Below, in pieces: positions 1 to 5,579 of a stretch of DNA of 5,579 bases. The translations under genes were made by a program, and so were the position numbers. Numbering within the stretch: the stretch's first letter is position 1; every line of letters starts with the position of its first letter. The stretch is from Fidelibacterota bacterium. GTDB lineage: Bacteria > Fidelibacterota > UBA2242. The notes below the pieces were generated by a model, which had not been told where the DNA came from, ran no database searches, and saw only the letters and a list, made by a program, of their open reading frames with translations. The DNA lies in assembly GCA_003527965.1 (NCBI GenBank), contig DPVY01000290.1:1-5579 (forward strand), given 5' to 3'.

Positions 1-592
1 CCTGATCTTCAACCTCGGGATCGATATGCTGGTAAGTGCCAACAGCGCCGGAGATTTTACCGACTTTGATATCATCCAGAGCCAGCTCAAAACGCTTTAC
101 ATGCCGGCGAACCTCTTCCCGCCAGATCAAAAACTTTAATCCAAAAGTAATCGGTTCAGCATGGATTCCATGTGTTCTGCCGATCATCAGGTATTCCCGG
201 TACTCCTGAGCTTTCTCACCGAGTACTTCGACTAATCTGTTTAACTGTTCGAGAATCAGCTGACCGGCTTCAGCAAGTTGCAGCGCCAGCGCGGTATCCA
301 GTAAATCCGAGGAAGTCATCCCTTTATGGATAAAACGGGATGATGGCCCCACATACTCGCCCACATTAGTCAGAAAAGCAATGACGTCATGTTTGACCTC
401 CTGCTCAATCTCCAGAATCCGCTCAAGAGAAAAATCGGCTTTTCGATCAATTGCCTGCCAGTCTTCCTCTGGAATCAGTCCGCGCTGATATTGAACATAA
501 CAAACCTCACGCTCAACTTTCCACCAACACCGAAATTTATTCTGTTCAGACCAGATTGCGCCCATTTGCGGACGAGTATATCGTTCAATCAT
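1..592 (-). CDS. purB: Adenylosuccinate lyase, N-terminal 197 residues (runs off the left edge)
   Basis: PurB catalyses two fumarate-releasing steps of cytoplasmic purine synthesis: SAICAR to AICAR and adenylosuccinate to AMP. I translated this partial frame from the minus strand. It opens MIERYTRP, the classic start of the Bacillus-type enzyme, and matches that family colinearly as I remember it. His68 sits in KHDV and His141 in GRTHGIHAEP, the two positions known as catalytic in the B. subtilis enzyme. The TSSDLLDTA signature spans about residues 93-101, and KISGAVGTY lies near the truncated end. The family is usually about 430 residues, so roughly 55% is missing, including the SSAMPHKRN loop. 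Its ATG shares one base with the htrA stop (TAATG, 590-594), so translation is probably coupled. A GGAG (complement of 604-607) lies 11 bases upstream, rather far for a ribosome site. The identification is secure; nothing appears broken in the visible part. Confidence 0.97.
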   Translation of the reverse strand, partial: MIERYTRPQMGAIWSEQNKFRCWWKVEREVCYVQYQRGLIPEEDWQAIDRKADFSLERILEIEQEVKHDVIAFLTNVGEYVGPSSRFIHKGMTSSDLLDTALALQLAEAGQLILEQLNRLVEVLGEKAQEYREYLMIGRTHGIHAEPITFGLKFLIWREEVRRHVKRFELALDDIKVGKISGAVGTYQHIDPEVEDQ

Positions 593-1701
593 TATTTATC
601 CAACTCCAAATTAACATCATAAGTTTGAGTACCGCGGGTAATAGTTACGGTGATGACATCGCCGGCCTTTAAAAAATTTTCCTGAATCTCTTTGATAATC
701 TCTGCATCAGTATGAATTATTTTATTATTCACTCTCGTGATAACATCACCCACTTTAATCCCGGCCCGGTCGGCGGAACTGCCGCGCTGCACTTCGGTAA
801 CAATCACACCGCTGGTGGATTTGAGTTTCAGGTACTGAGCCAGAAAACGATCAATATTCTGAACCGACAATCCCGTCCGGAAGGTCCGGTCAATTTTGCC
901 ATAACGCTTTAATTCTTCGATTATCGTCTTAACCCGGTCAACCGGTATTGCAAAACCAACCCCCACCGATCCCTCAGAATAGGAACTTCCGGTAAAAATA
1001 AAAGTATTAATCCCAATGACTTCAGCATTGGCATTCACCAACGGACCGCCGCTGTTTCCCGTATTTATGGAAGCATCCGTCTGGATCATATTCTGATAAA
1101 TTCTGCCGCTTTTCTGTTTCCCGAAATCCAGATCTTTTCCGGAAACAATCCCGATAGTGGCAGTTGGCTTATAATTGACACTAAACAAGCCGAAAGGATT
1201 GCCCAGGGCAATCACCCATTCGCCAATAAGTATATCATCGGAACTTCCCATTTTTGCACAGGCAAAATCTTTGCCTTTAATTTTCAGTAAGGCAATATCC
1301 GAGGTATTATCCACTCCGACTATTTTAGCTTTGTGCTCCTGCCCGCCCATAAGCGTCACCACGATTTCCTCGGCGCTTTCAACTACATGGGCATTGGTCA
1401 CGACGTAGCCGTCCCGGCTGATTACAATCCCTGAGCCGAGGCTTTTTACTCGGCGGCGGTGAATCTGTTCGGGAAACAGCATATTCCAGAGCGGATCGTT
1501 AAAGAAAGGCGAAGTCACATACTCCTGAATTGCCGTAACATTAATTCCAGCCACGGCGGGGCTGACTTCCTGAATTGCCCGGGTAATCGCAGTTTCACGG
1601 GAGCTGCTTATTTCCGTTTGCCGGTCCCCGGATTGGGCAAAAACAAGCGACATCGCCAAAAGAGCTATCGATAAATAGATTTTATGGATGTGTCTTTTCA
1701 C
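592..1701 (-). CDS. htrA: HtrA/DegP-family periplasmic serine protease, single PDZ domain
   Basis: This is an exported trypsin-like protease that degrades, and in some relatives refolds, misfolded envelope proteins. Residues 1-22 form a signal peptide (basic MKRHIHK, hydrophobic core, likely cleavage after VFA22). The chymotrypsin-like domain spans about 40-250 and carries the full triad: His105 in TNAHVV, Asp135 in TSDIALLKI and Ser217 in GNSGGP. GEWVIALGNPFGL (about 160-172) is the typical HtrA segment before the substrate-binding strands. One PDZ domain follows at about 270-365 (GVIVTEVQRGSSADRAGIKVGD). At 369 residues it resembles DegS or Actinobacteria/cyanobacterial HtrA in layout rather than two-PDZ DegP, but it has a cleavable signal rather than an obvious anchor. 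The start is GTG: an in-frame TGA lies two codons upstream (1705-1707), and AGAAGG is 7 bases before it. The gene follows truA after 67 bases and overlaps purB by one base. The exact subfamily (DegP, DegQ or DegS) cannot be settled here. Confidence 0.95.
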   Translation of the reverse strand: MKRHIHKIYLSIALLAMSLVFAQSGDRQTEISSSRETAITRAIQEVSPAVAGINVTAIQEYVTSPFFNDPLWNMLFPEQIHRRRVKSLGSGIVISRDGYVVTNAHVVESAEEIVVTLMGGQEHKAKIVGVDNTSDIALLKIKGKDFACAKMGSSDDILIGEWVIALGNPFGLFSVNYKPTATIGIVSGKDLDFGKQKSGRIYQNMIQTDASINTGNSGGPLVNANAEVIGINTFIFTGSSYSEGSVGVGFAIPVDRVKTIIEELKRYGKIDRTFRTGLSVQNIDRFLAQYLKLKSTSGVIVTEVQRGSSADRAGIKVGDVITRVNNKIIHTDAEIIKEIQENFLKAGDVITVTITRGTQTYDVNLELDK

Positions 1702-1708
1702 TTTTCAA

Positions 1709-1714
1709 CCTTCT
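1709..1714 (-). promoter_or_regulatory. Ribosome binding site of htrA (AGAAGG)
   Basis: AGAAGG on the minus strand sits 7 bases before the GTG codon at 1701-1699. It decides the start: the frame is closed by TGA at 1707-1705, and the next internal Met (residue 17) would destroy the signal peptide. The surrounding 67-base truA-htrA spacer is purine-rich and repeats AAGAAG-like runs. I found no convincing -35/-10 pair and no hairpin terminator in it. Confidence 0.7.
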
Positions 1715-1768
1715 TCCAATTTTGATATCTTCTTTATTGGCGATAAATAACTTCACCTAATCTTCTTG

Positions 1769-2503
1769 TTAATATTCAACTTCCCAGAGAAAAAGACCCT
1801 GCGGCGGCGCGGTAAAGGGCTTAATATCTCCAGGCAAATTTTCAACCAGCGCTCTGAAACCTTCCACCGTCCCGATTCCTCTGGCAACTTCCTCCATTGT
1901 TCCGACAATCATTCGAACCATACTGTGCAAAAAACGATTACCAACAATTTTGTAATATAACATATTCTCGTTTTTAATCCATTGGGATTCGTAAATCCTG
2001 CAAATTTTTGTATTGCTCTCTGTTGAAGTCCGGCACAAACGGCTAAAATCATGTTCCCCTTTCACCAATTCCGCACAACGTTGTAACAGGTCTTCCCGGA
2101 ATTTTAGCTCCGGTTGCCAGGTATAACGTCTTTTAATCACCGACCGAACTAATAACAGTTGGTACAGATATGTTCGTTTTTTAGCGTTGAAACGGGCATG
2201 AAATGACGGATCCGTTTCCCGGCAATTGTGAATATATATATCACGAGGAGTTTTGGCATTCAGGGCGTTACGAATTGTCTCCGGTGCCAATATTGTTTCA
2301 AGATCGAAATGCGCCACCTGACCGATAGCATGCACCCCGGAATCGGTTCGCCCCGATCCGTTGACGACCACCCGATTACCCCTGTTTAAATCGACCAGAC
2401 CATTTCCTAAAACTTCCTGCACTGTTCGCTCCCGGGCCTGGCGTTGCCAGCCGAAAAAATCAGTCCCATCGTACTCCACGGTAATTGCAAAACGCCTGAT
2501 CAT
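1769..2503 (-). CDS. truA: tRNA pseudouridine(38-40) synthase TruA
   Basis: TruA isomerises uridines 38-40 in the anticodon stem-loop of many tRNAs to pseudouridine, in the cytoplasm. The 244-residue product is the usual length. It begins with the family pattern TVEYDGTDFFGWQRQ (about 8-22). The catalytic aspartate is Asp54 in GRTDSGVHAIGQVAHF. FHARFNAKKRTYLY (101-114) includes the conserved active-site tyrosine Tyr112. GEHDFSRLC (149-157) and GNRFLHSMVRMIVGT (188-202) are the other family blocks, and the C-terminal APPQGLFLWEVEY is typical. ATG is the natural start and leaves a 6-base gap from the ecfT stop. The AAAGAG in that gap abuts the ATG, too close to act as a normal Shine-Dalgarno site, so coupling to ecfT translation is likely. 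EcfT-TruA adjacency also occurs in Bacillota, where ecfA1-ecfA2-ecfT-truA follows the ribosomal protein genes; here the ATPase genes are not adjacent. Confidence 0.97.
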   Translation of the reverse strand: MIRRFAITVEYDGTDFFGWQRQARERTVQEVLGNGLVDLNRGNRVVVNGSGRTDSGVHAIGQVAHFDLETILAPETIRNALNAKTPRDIYIHNCRETDPSFHARFNAKKRTYLYQLLLVRSVIKRRYTWQPELKFREDLLQRCAELVKGEHDFSRLCRTSTESNTKICRIYESQWIKNENMLYYKIVGNRFLHSMVRMIVGTMEEVARGIGTVEGFRALVENLPGDIKPFTAPPQGLFLWEVEY

Positions 2504-2509
2504 CTCTTT

Positions 2510-3253
2510 TTATGGCATCCAAATAATTGTGCTTATTAATAAAACCATCGCCGCAGCCGTAGCCAGCCAGTCTTTATATCTGAATCTTAAAGGTTTATAA
2601 TAACTCCGCTCTATTTGAGAACCGTAGCCCCGAATAGCCATGGCGTCAGCCAGGGTTTCCGCCCGCTGAAAGCTGAAAATCATCAAGGGAATCACCGAGT
2701 CACGAACACGGTTTATCCGCTCGGGCAGCCTCGAATTCTTTACTTTTACAAAGCTTTTCCAGCCCTCGTCCAAGCGGGTATATTCTTCTTTTAAGATGGG
2801 GAAATATCTGACCGCGATAAATATTATTTGGAAGAAATCATCCACTGACCATTTCAGCCGGCGTAGCGGTTTTAAAGTGTGATAAAGTGCATCTAAAAAC
2901 TCAATATCGCCAATCCATTTCAGCAGGAAAGACATTAACAAAATCAGGTTTCCCACGCGCAGCGTAAACATTGCCGGCTGATTTATTATATTTGAAATAT
3001 AGTTAGTTTTTCCGGTTATAAAATTCCATCCTCCGCTGGAAAAGAAAAAATGAACTAAAAACGTCACCGGCAGAAAGATTAGCAAATAGCGGATCGTTTT
3101 AAAAACCGATTTTAAAGAGACCCTATTCAGTTTTATAATAACGATAATTCCCAAAAGGATGATCATCTGCCCAATAATATTATAGACAATGAAAATAATT
3201 ATAAGCCAGACAAGTGACCATATTATTTTTGCCCGGGGATCTATGCCATTCAT
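2510..3253 (-). CDS. ecfT: Energy-coupling factor transporter transmembrane protein EcfT (CbiQ family)
   Basis: EcfT is the membrane scaffold of ECF importers. It links two cytoplasmic ATPases (EcfA) to a vitamin- or metal-binding S component. The 247-residue product starts with the family motif NGIDPRAK (2-9). Hydrophobic segments lie at about 12-24, 28-41, 55-71, 98-111 and 229-245. Between the last two is the long amphipathic coupling region: LKPLRRLKWSVDDFFQ, then VRYFPILKEEYTRL (148-161), then RAETLADAMAIRGYG (197-211). The second Ala-Arg-Gly-type motif is kept as Ile207-Arg208-Gly209. By alignment to the usual EEAxRIRxAQxARG pattern, the first one falls at Ser167-Phe168-Val169 and has lost its arginine. 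The start ATG shares one base with the upstream stop (TAATG) and lacks a Shine-Dalgarno sequence. No EcfA or S component is in the window, so the transported substrate cannot be named. Confidence 0.9.
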   Translation of the reverse strand: MNGIDPRAKIIWSLVWLIIIFIVYNIIGQMIILLGIIVIIKLNRVSLKSVFKTIRYLLIFLPVTFLVHFFFSSGGWNFITGKTNYISNIINQPAMFTLRVGNLILLMSFLLKWIGDIEFLDALYHTLKPLRRLKWSVDDFFQIIFIAVRYFPILKEEYTRLDEGWKSFVKVKNSRLPERINRVRDSVIPLMIFSFQRAETLADAMAIRGYGSQIERSYYKPLRFRYKDWLATAAAMVLLISTIIWMP

Positions 3254-3918
3254 TAAAATTCTATATTTAGAATTAGGGCCGGGTTTCCATTATTCGGGAG
3301 AATCAGCGCCTGAACATCACTAATCGGAGTTTCAAGCCTGTCCTTGGTTAATGCAATAATGTCAATCATGCTGACGACACGATTAATAATTAGTCCCGCC
3401 AGAGCAAAAGTTGCAGTATGATAGGCGCTGCTGCTTGCTATCCGTTTTTCGTCAAATATTTTCTGCGAGCTTTCACTGTCCCATGCCCAGAAATATTCAT
3501 CATTTTCAGGATAAAGGCTCGCAAACTGGCGATAGCGCAGTTTCTGCTCGTTATAATCGTACAAATTCATATAGTTACCAATATCGGTAAAAAAGTATTC
3601 ATCTTTCCCTTTGGGGTTGATCCCCGCATGGGTGGCGGCAAACGCTTTCATGTCTTTTTCGACGGAGCGACCATAATAAGAAAGTGCGATGTAACCCACC
3701 CAAAAGCTCAATTCAGCGCTGTTCAGGGCATAGCCTCGCTTCCGGTATTGCAAACTATGCTCTCCCCAACCGGGCAAAATCAACGATTTTAATAGAAGTC
3801 CTCGCGCCTGTGAATTGGAAATCCGGTCATCGGCGCTGTCGGTTTGGGCTGTCAGAGGACTGGTTATAAGCATTGTACCCAACAGAACAAACAGTATAAA
3901 CCCTGTCATTTTATGCAT
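3253..3918 (-). CDS. Exported DUF5683-like protein of unknown function
   Basis: The function is unknown. Numbered from the alternative GTG start, residues 1-25 look like a signal peptide (hydrophobic FILFVLLGTMLI, likely cleavage after LTA25), so the protein should be in or beyond the inner membrane. I place it near DUF5683 on recall of three features: the LLLKSLILPGWGEHSL block (42-57, like the family's SLxLPGxGQ), an aromatic YFWAWDSES segment (143-151), and a C-terminal helix LAGLIINRVVSMIDI (174-188). That last helix and a short one at about 71-83 may be membrane-embedded. The rest is polar and tyrosine-rich. GTG at 3921 and ATG at 3918 are adjacent in-frame starts. AGGAG lies 6 and 9 bases before them, so both are workable; I chose ATG, which gives a TGATG junction with lnt. 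The one-base overlap with ecfT downstream makes it a fixed member of the operon. No catalytic motif was seen. Confidence 0.8.
   Translation of the reverse strand: MHKMTGFILFVLLGTMLITSPLTAQTDSADDRISNSQARGLLLKSLILPGWGEHSLQYRKRGYALNSAELSFWVGYIALSYYGRSVEKDMKAFAATHAGINPKGKDEYFFTDIGNYMNLYDYNEQKLRYRQFASLYPENDEYFWAWDSESSQKIFDEKRIASSSAYHTATFALAGLIINRVVSMIDIIALTKDRLETPISDVQALILPNNGNPALILNIEF
3257..3274 (-). repeat. Perfect 7-bp inverted repeat at the ecfT start
   Basis: The minus-strand transcript here would read AAUUCUA-AAUA-UAGAAUU, a perfect 7-base stem with a 4-base loop. It ends three bases before the ecfT ATG. It also encodes the last residues of the DUF5683 protein (LNIEF). The stem is AT-rich and therefore weak, with no U tract of the usual terminator type after it. 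It occupies the place where an ecfT ribosome site would sit, so it might influence coupling, or it may be chance in an AT-rich stretch. Confidence 0.4.
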
Positions 3919-5450
3919 CACTGATCTCTCCTAAATAAACTAATTCCCAAAATACTACACAGTACTATAACGTTCAAAACACCAAACCAGTTTCCTACCA
4001 ATGAATAAATTGTGCGATTATTTTTACCCTGATCTAACTCAGCCGTTAGCCAGGTTTTCTCGCCAAAATCGGCTTTCGACAGGATTCTGCCATAGGCGTC
4101 ACATATTACTGAAATGCCGGTATTGGCGGATCGCACAACGGGAATGCGGTTTTCAATCGCCCGAAAGCGGGCAATTTCCATGTGTAAATAGGGCGCGGAA
4201 TTGTTCCCAAACCAGGCGTCATTGGAGACAATCACCAGCATTTCCGAACCTTTCTGTACGCCTTTTCTGACAATGTAAGGAAAGGTCGATTCATAGCAGA
4301 CGACGGAATGTAGCCTCAAAGTCGTGTCGGTCGACGCCGTTGTATCGGTATTAAGGGGAATAGCAAAAACCTTCATCTCCGTTCCGGCGTCAAAATTTCC
4401 CTGCCCCAGGTTTAGATTGCCTAACTCGGGGAAATGCTCCGCCAGGGGAATATATTCGCCAAAAGGCACCAGTTTTATTTTACGGTAAAATTCAATCTCA
4501 TGCGATCCCGGACGTAATAAAAAAGTCGAGTTATAGACTTTATAGTCAGCGGAATCAGTAAATTCATAATCGGGAACACCCGTTACCAGATGGGTGTTCA
4601 GTTGAGTGATATGATTAACAATCCGATCAAGGGTTCTGCCCCGATTTCGACGCAAATAAGTCGGTGTAGCAGACTCGGGCCAGACAATCAGATCGCGCGG
4701 TTCTACGGCGGCGGAATCGGTCAGATCATTTAGCAGCGACATGACTTTCCAGAAGGATTCGGGATCCCATTTTTCGTTTGGGTCAACATTCGGCTGAATC
4801 AAAGCAACATGCACTTTGCGGTTTTCCTGTGAAGAATCCGCCTGATAGAGTACCGCGGCGCCATAGATTCCAATTATAAAAAAGAGCAGGATGACAGTGC
4901 TCAAATATTTAAAACTCTGCTTCCATTCATCCTTATAGTTGATCCACGCTAATGCCAGTAATACGTTCACGAGGACAATTATAAAGCTGATCCCGTTGGG
5001 CCCAATAATCGATGCAATCTGAATAAGTTGCGTTGCCCGACACTGTGTATAACATAAATTATTCCATGTAAATCCCAGTGATCCGAAAGAGCGGATATAT
5101 TCTACAGCAACCCATACCACCGGCAATGACCAGATTCCAGCCGATTTGCCGAATTTACGCCCGATATAGCCAACAATCAGTCCAATTATCCCATAATTCA
5201 AAGCCAGGAAAAGAACACTGGAAATCATGGAAAGCGTGCCCCAGTACCATTGGGTTCCCTTATTAACAGCTAACCAGTACATGATTCCCAAATTAAGGAA
5301 CAGTCCAAAAACAAATCCCTTTTCAAATCCCATTTGAAATTCATCTTTAATAAACACAATAATCAGAGGGATGAGGCTAAAATAGGCCAGAAACCCCAGG
5401 GGAATCGGCGGAAATGCCGCTATGGTCAGCACGCCGGAAAGGCTGAGCAA
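3918..5450 (-). CDS. lnt: Apolipoprotein N-acyltransferase
   Basis: Lnt is the inner-membrane enzyme that transfers a third acyl chain from phospholipid to the N-terminal cysteine of diacylated lipoproteins, the last step after Lgt and LspA. The 510-residue product has an N-terminal multi-helix membrane domain (about 1-202) containing AAFPPIPLGFLAYFSLIPL and SFGSLGFTWNNL. A periplasmic nitrilase-fold domain follows (about 212-480), then a C-terminal helix (488-506). The nitrilase catalytic triad is intact: Glu259 in WPESATP, Lys324 in YRKIKLVPFGEY, and Cys384 in VVCYES, with Glu332 and Glu386 also in the expected places. A threonine-rich stretch TDTTASTDTT (367-376) just before the nucleophile strand looks like a lineage-specific insertion. 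The first codon given is TTG; the open frame extends only six codons further (SIPDWL) to a TAA at 5471-5469. The true 5' end is uncertain and is discussed in the findings. Its stop overlaps the next gene. Confidence 0.95.
   Translation of the reverse strand: MLSLSGVLTIAAFPPIPLGFLAYFSLIPLIIVFIKDEFQMGFEKGFVFGLFLNLGIMYWLAVNKGTQWYWGTLSMISSVLFLALNYGIIGLIVGYIGRKFGKSAGIWSLPVVWVAVEYIRSFGSLGFTWNNLCYTQCRATQLIQIASIIGPNGISFIIVLVNVLLALAWINYKDEWKQSFKYLSTVILLFFIIGIYGAAVLYQADSSQENRKVHVALIQPNVDPNEKWDPESFWKVMSLLNDLTDSAAVEPRDLIVWPESATPTYLRRNRGRTLDRIVNHITQLNTHLVTGVPDYEFTDSADYKVYNSTFLLRPGSHEIEFYRKIKLVPFGEYIPLAEHFPELGNLNLGQGNFDAGTEMKVFAIPLNTDTTASTDTTLRLHSVVCYESTFPYIVRKGVQKGSEMLVIVSNDAWFGNNSAPYLHMEIARFRAIENRIPVVRSANTGISVICDAYGRILSKADFGEKTWLTAELDQGKNNRTIYSLVGNWFGVLNVIVLCSILGISLFRRDQ
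3928..3932 (-). promoter_or_regulatory. Ribosome binding site of the DUF5683-like gene (AGGAG)
   Basis: AGGAG on the minus strand lies inside the last codons of lnt, 6 bases before GTG (3921) and 9 before ATG (3918). It is the strongest Shine-Dalgarno match in the window. It suggests this gene is initiated in its own right as well as by coupling to lnt. Confidence 0.7.
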
Positions 5451-5457
5451 TAACCAA

Positions 5458-5579
5458 TCAGGAATGGATTAAAACTGCCTCTGCATAATTTTTTCCAATA
5501 AAACAGATGACGGATCTGAAAGCAGACGTATCACCGGCTCTGATTATTTTATCAGGGCCGCCTTGATAAGTTTTCCCGG
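5458..5579 (-). CDS. Possible C-terminal tail of an unidentified upstream gene
   Basis: The 130 bases upstream of lnt contain one minus-strand frame that stays open from the window edge to a TGA at 5460-5458. It encodes 39 residues (starting GKTYQGGPDKIIRAG and ending AEAVLIHS). If real, it would end 7 bases before the lnt TTG codon, matching the tight spacing elsewhere in this run. I do not recognise the product. A competing reading is the lnt frame itself, where a short tail ending GKLIKAALIK stops with TAA at 5546-5544, leaving about 75-95 bases of non-coding leader before lnt. The fragment is too short to choose by composition, so treat this as a candidate only. Confidence 0.3.
   Translation of the reverse strand, partial: GKTYQGGPDKIIRAGDTSAFRSVICFIGKNYAEAVLIHS

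Noticed and set aside
389..672. Two overlapping plus-strand frames of 73-77 codons
   Set aside because: They are antisense to the purB start and htrA end, both of which carry clear family motifs. The translations look like no known protein.
1702..1768. A factor-independent terminator or a sigma70 promoter between truA and htrA
   Set aside because: No GC-rich stem followed by a T run exists. The best -10-like sequence (TATCAA) has no suitable -35 at 16-18 bases.
3418..3792. A 124-codon plus-strand frame opposite the DUF5683-like gene
   Set aside because: It lies wholly antisense to a minus-strand gene with a signal peptide, ribosome site and conserved blocks. Its translation shows no domain or motif, so it is a shadow frame.
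4001..4270. An 89-codon plus-strand frame inside lnt
   Set aside because: It is antisense to the catalytic domain of Lnt, is rich in Arg, Cys and His as shadow frames often are, and has no recognisable motif.
5505..5570. A short plus-strand frame starting ATGACGGATCTG upstream of lnt, possibly a divergent gene
   Set aside because: It stops after about 19 codons, lacks a ribosome site, and is antisense to the probable tail of an upstream minus-strand gene.
1..5579. A novel defence, mobile or secondary-metabolite system
   Set aside because: Every long coding region except the DUF5683-like protein is a recognised housekeeping or envelope family. No recombinase, nuclease, repeat array, toxin-antitoxin pair or biosynthetic enzyme set was seen.

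Overview
All recognisable genes lie on the minus strand and read as one compact run. In transcription order (right to left) they are lnt, a DUF5683-like exported protein, ecfT, truA, an HtrA/DegP-type periplasmic protease, and the first 197 codons of purB, which runs off the left edge. The junctions are very tight: lnt/DUF5683 overlap by 1 or 4 bases, DUF5683/ecfT share one base (TAATG), ecfT and truA are 6 bases apart, and htrA/purB share one base (TAATG). The only real internal gap is 67 bases between truA and htrA. This layout points to a single operon with extensive translational coupling. No tRNA, rRNA, CRISPR array, insertion sequence or convincing factor-independent terminator was seen.

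The organism is a diderm bacterium: it encodes apolipoprotein N-acyltransferase and a signal-peptide-bearing HtrA protease, both of which act in or at the periplasm. The DUF5683-like protein is a family I associate with Bacteroidota and related lineages, so a member of the wider FCB group (for example Marinimicrobia, Calditrichaeota or KSB1-like) is my best guess. This is inferred from gene content only. Non-ATG starts appear to be common: htrA starts with GTG, lnt apparently with TTG, and the DUF5683 gene has adjacent GTG and ATG options.

By function, the upstream half serves the envelope: Lnt completes lipoprotein acylation, the DUF5683 protein is exported with unknown role, and EcfT is the membrane scaffold of a vitamin/metal ECF transporter. 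The downstream half mixes tRNA modification (TruA), periplasmic protein quality control (HtrA) and purine synthesis (PurB). This looks like a housekeeping cluster rather than a defence or mobile system. The points most worth a second look are: (i) an EcfT with no ATPase or substrate-binding partner in view and with its first Ala-Arg-Gly coupling motif apparently lost; (ii) the 5' end of lnt, where a plausible ATG start is cut off by an in-frame TAA; and (iii) the uncharacterised DUF5683 protein locked between lnt and ecfT.

The rightmost ~120 bases, upstream of lnt, probably hold the tail of another minus-strand gene, but two reading frames compete and neither product was recognised.
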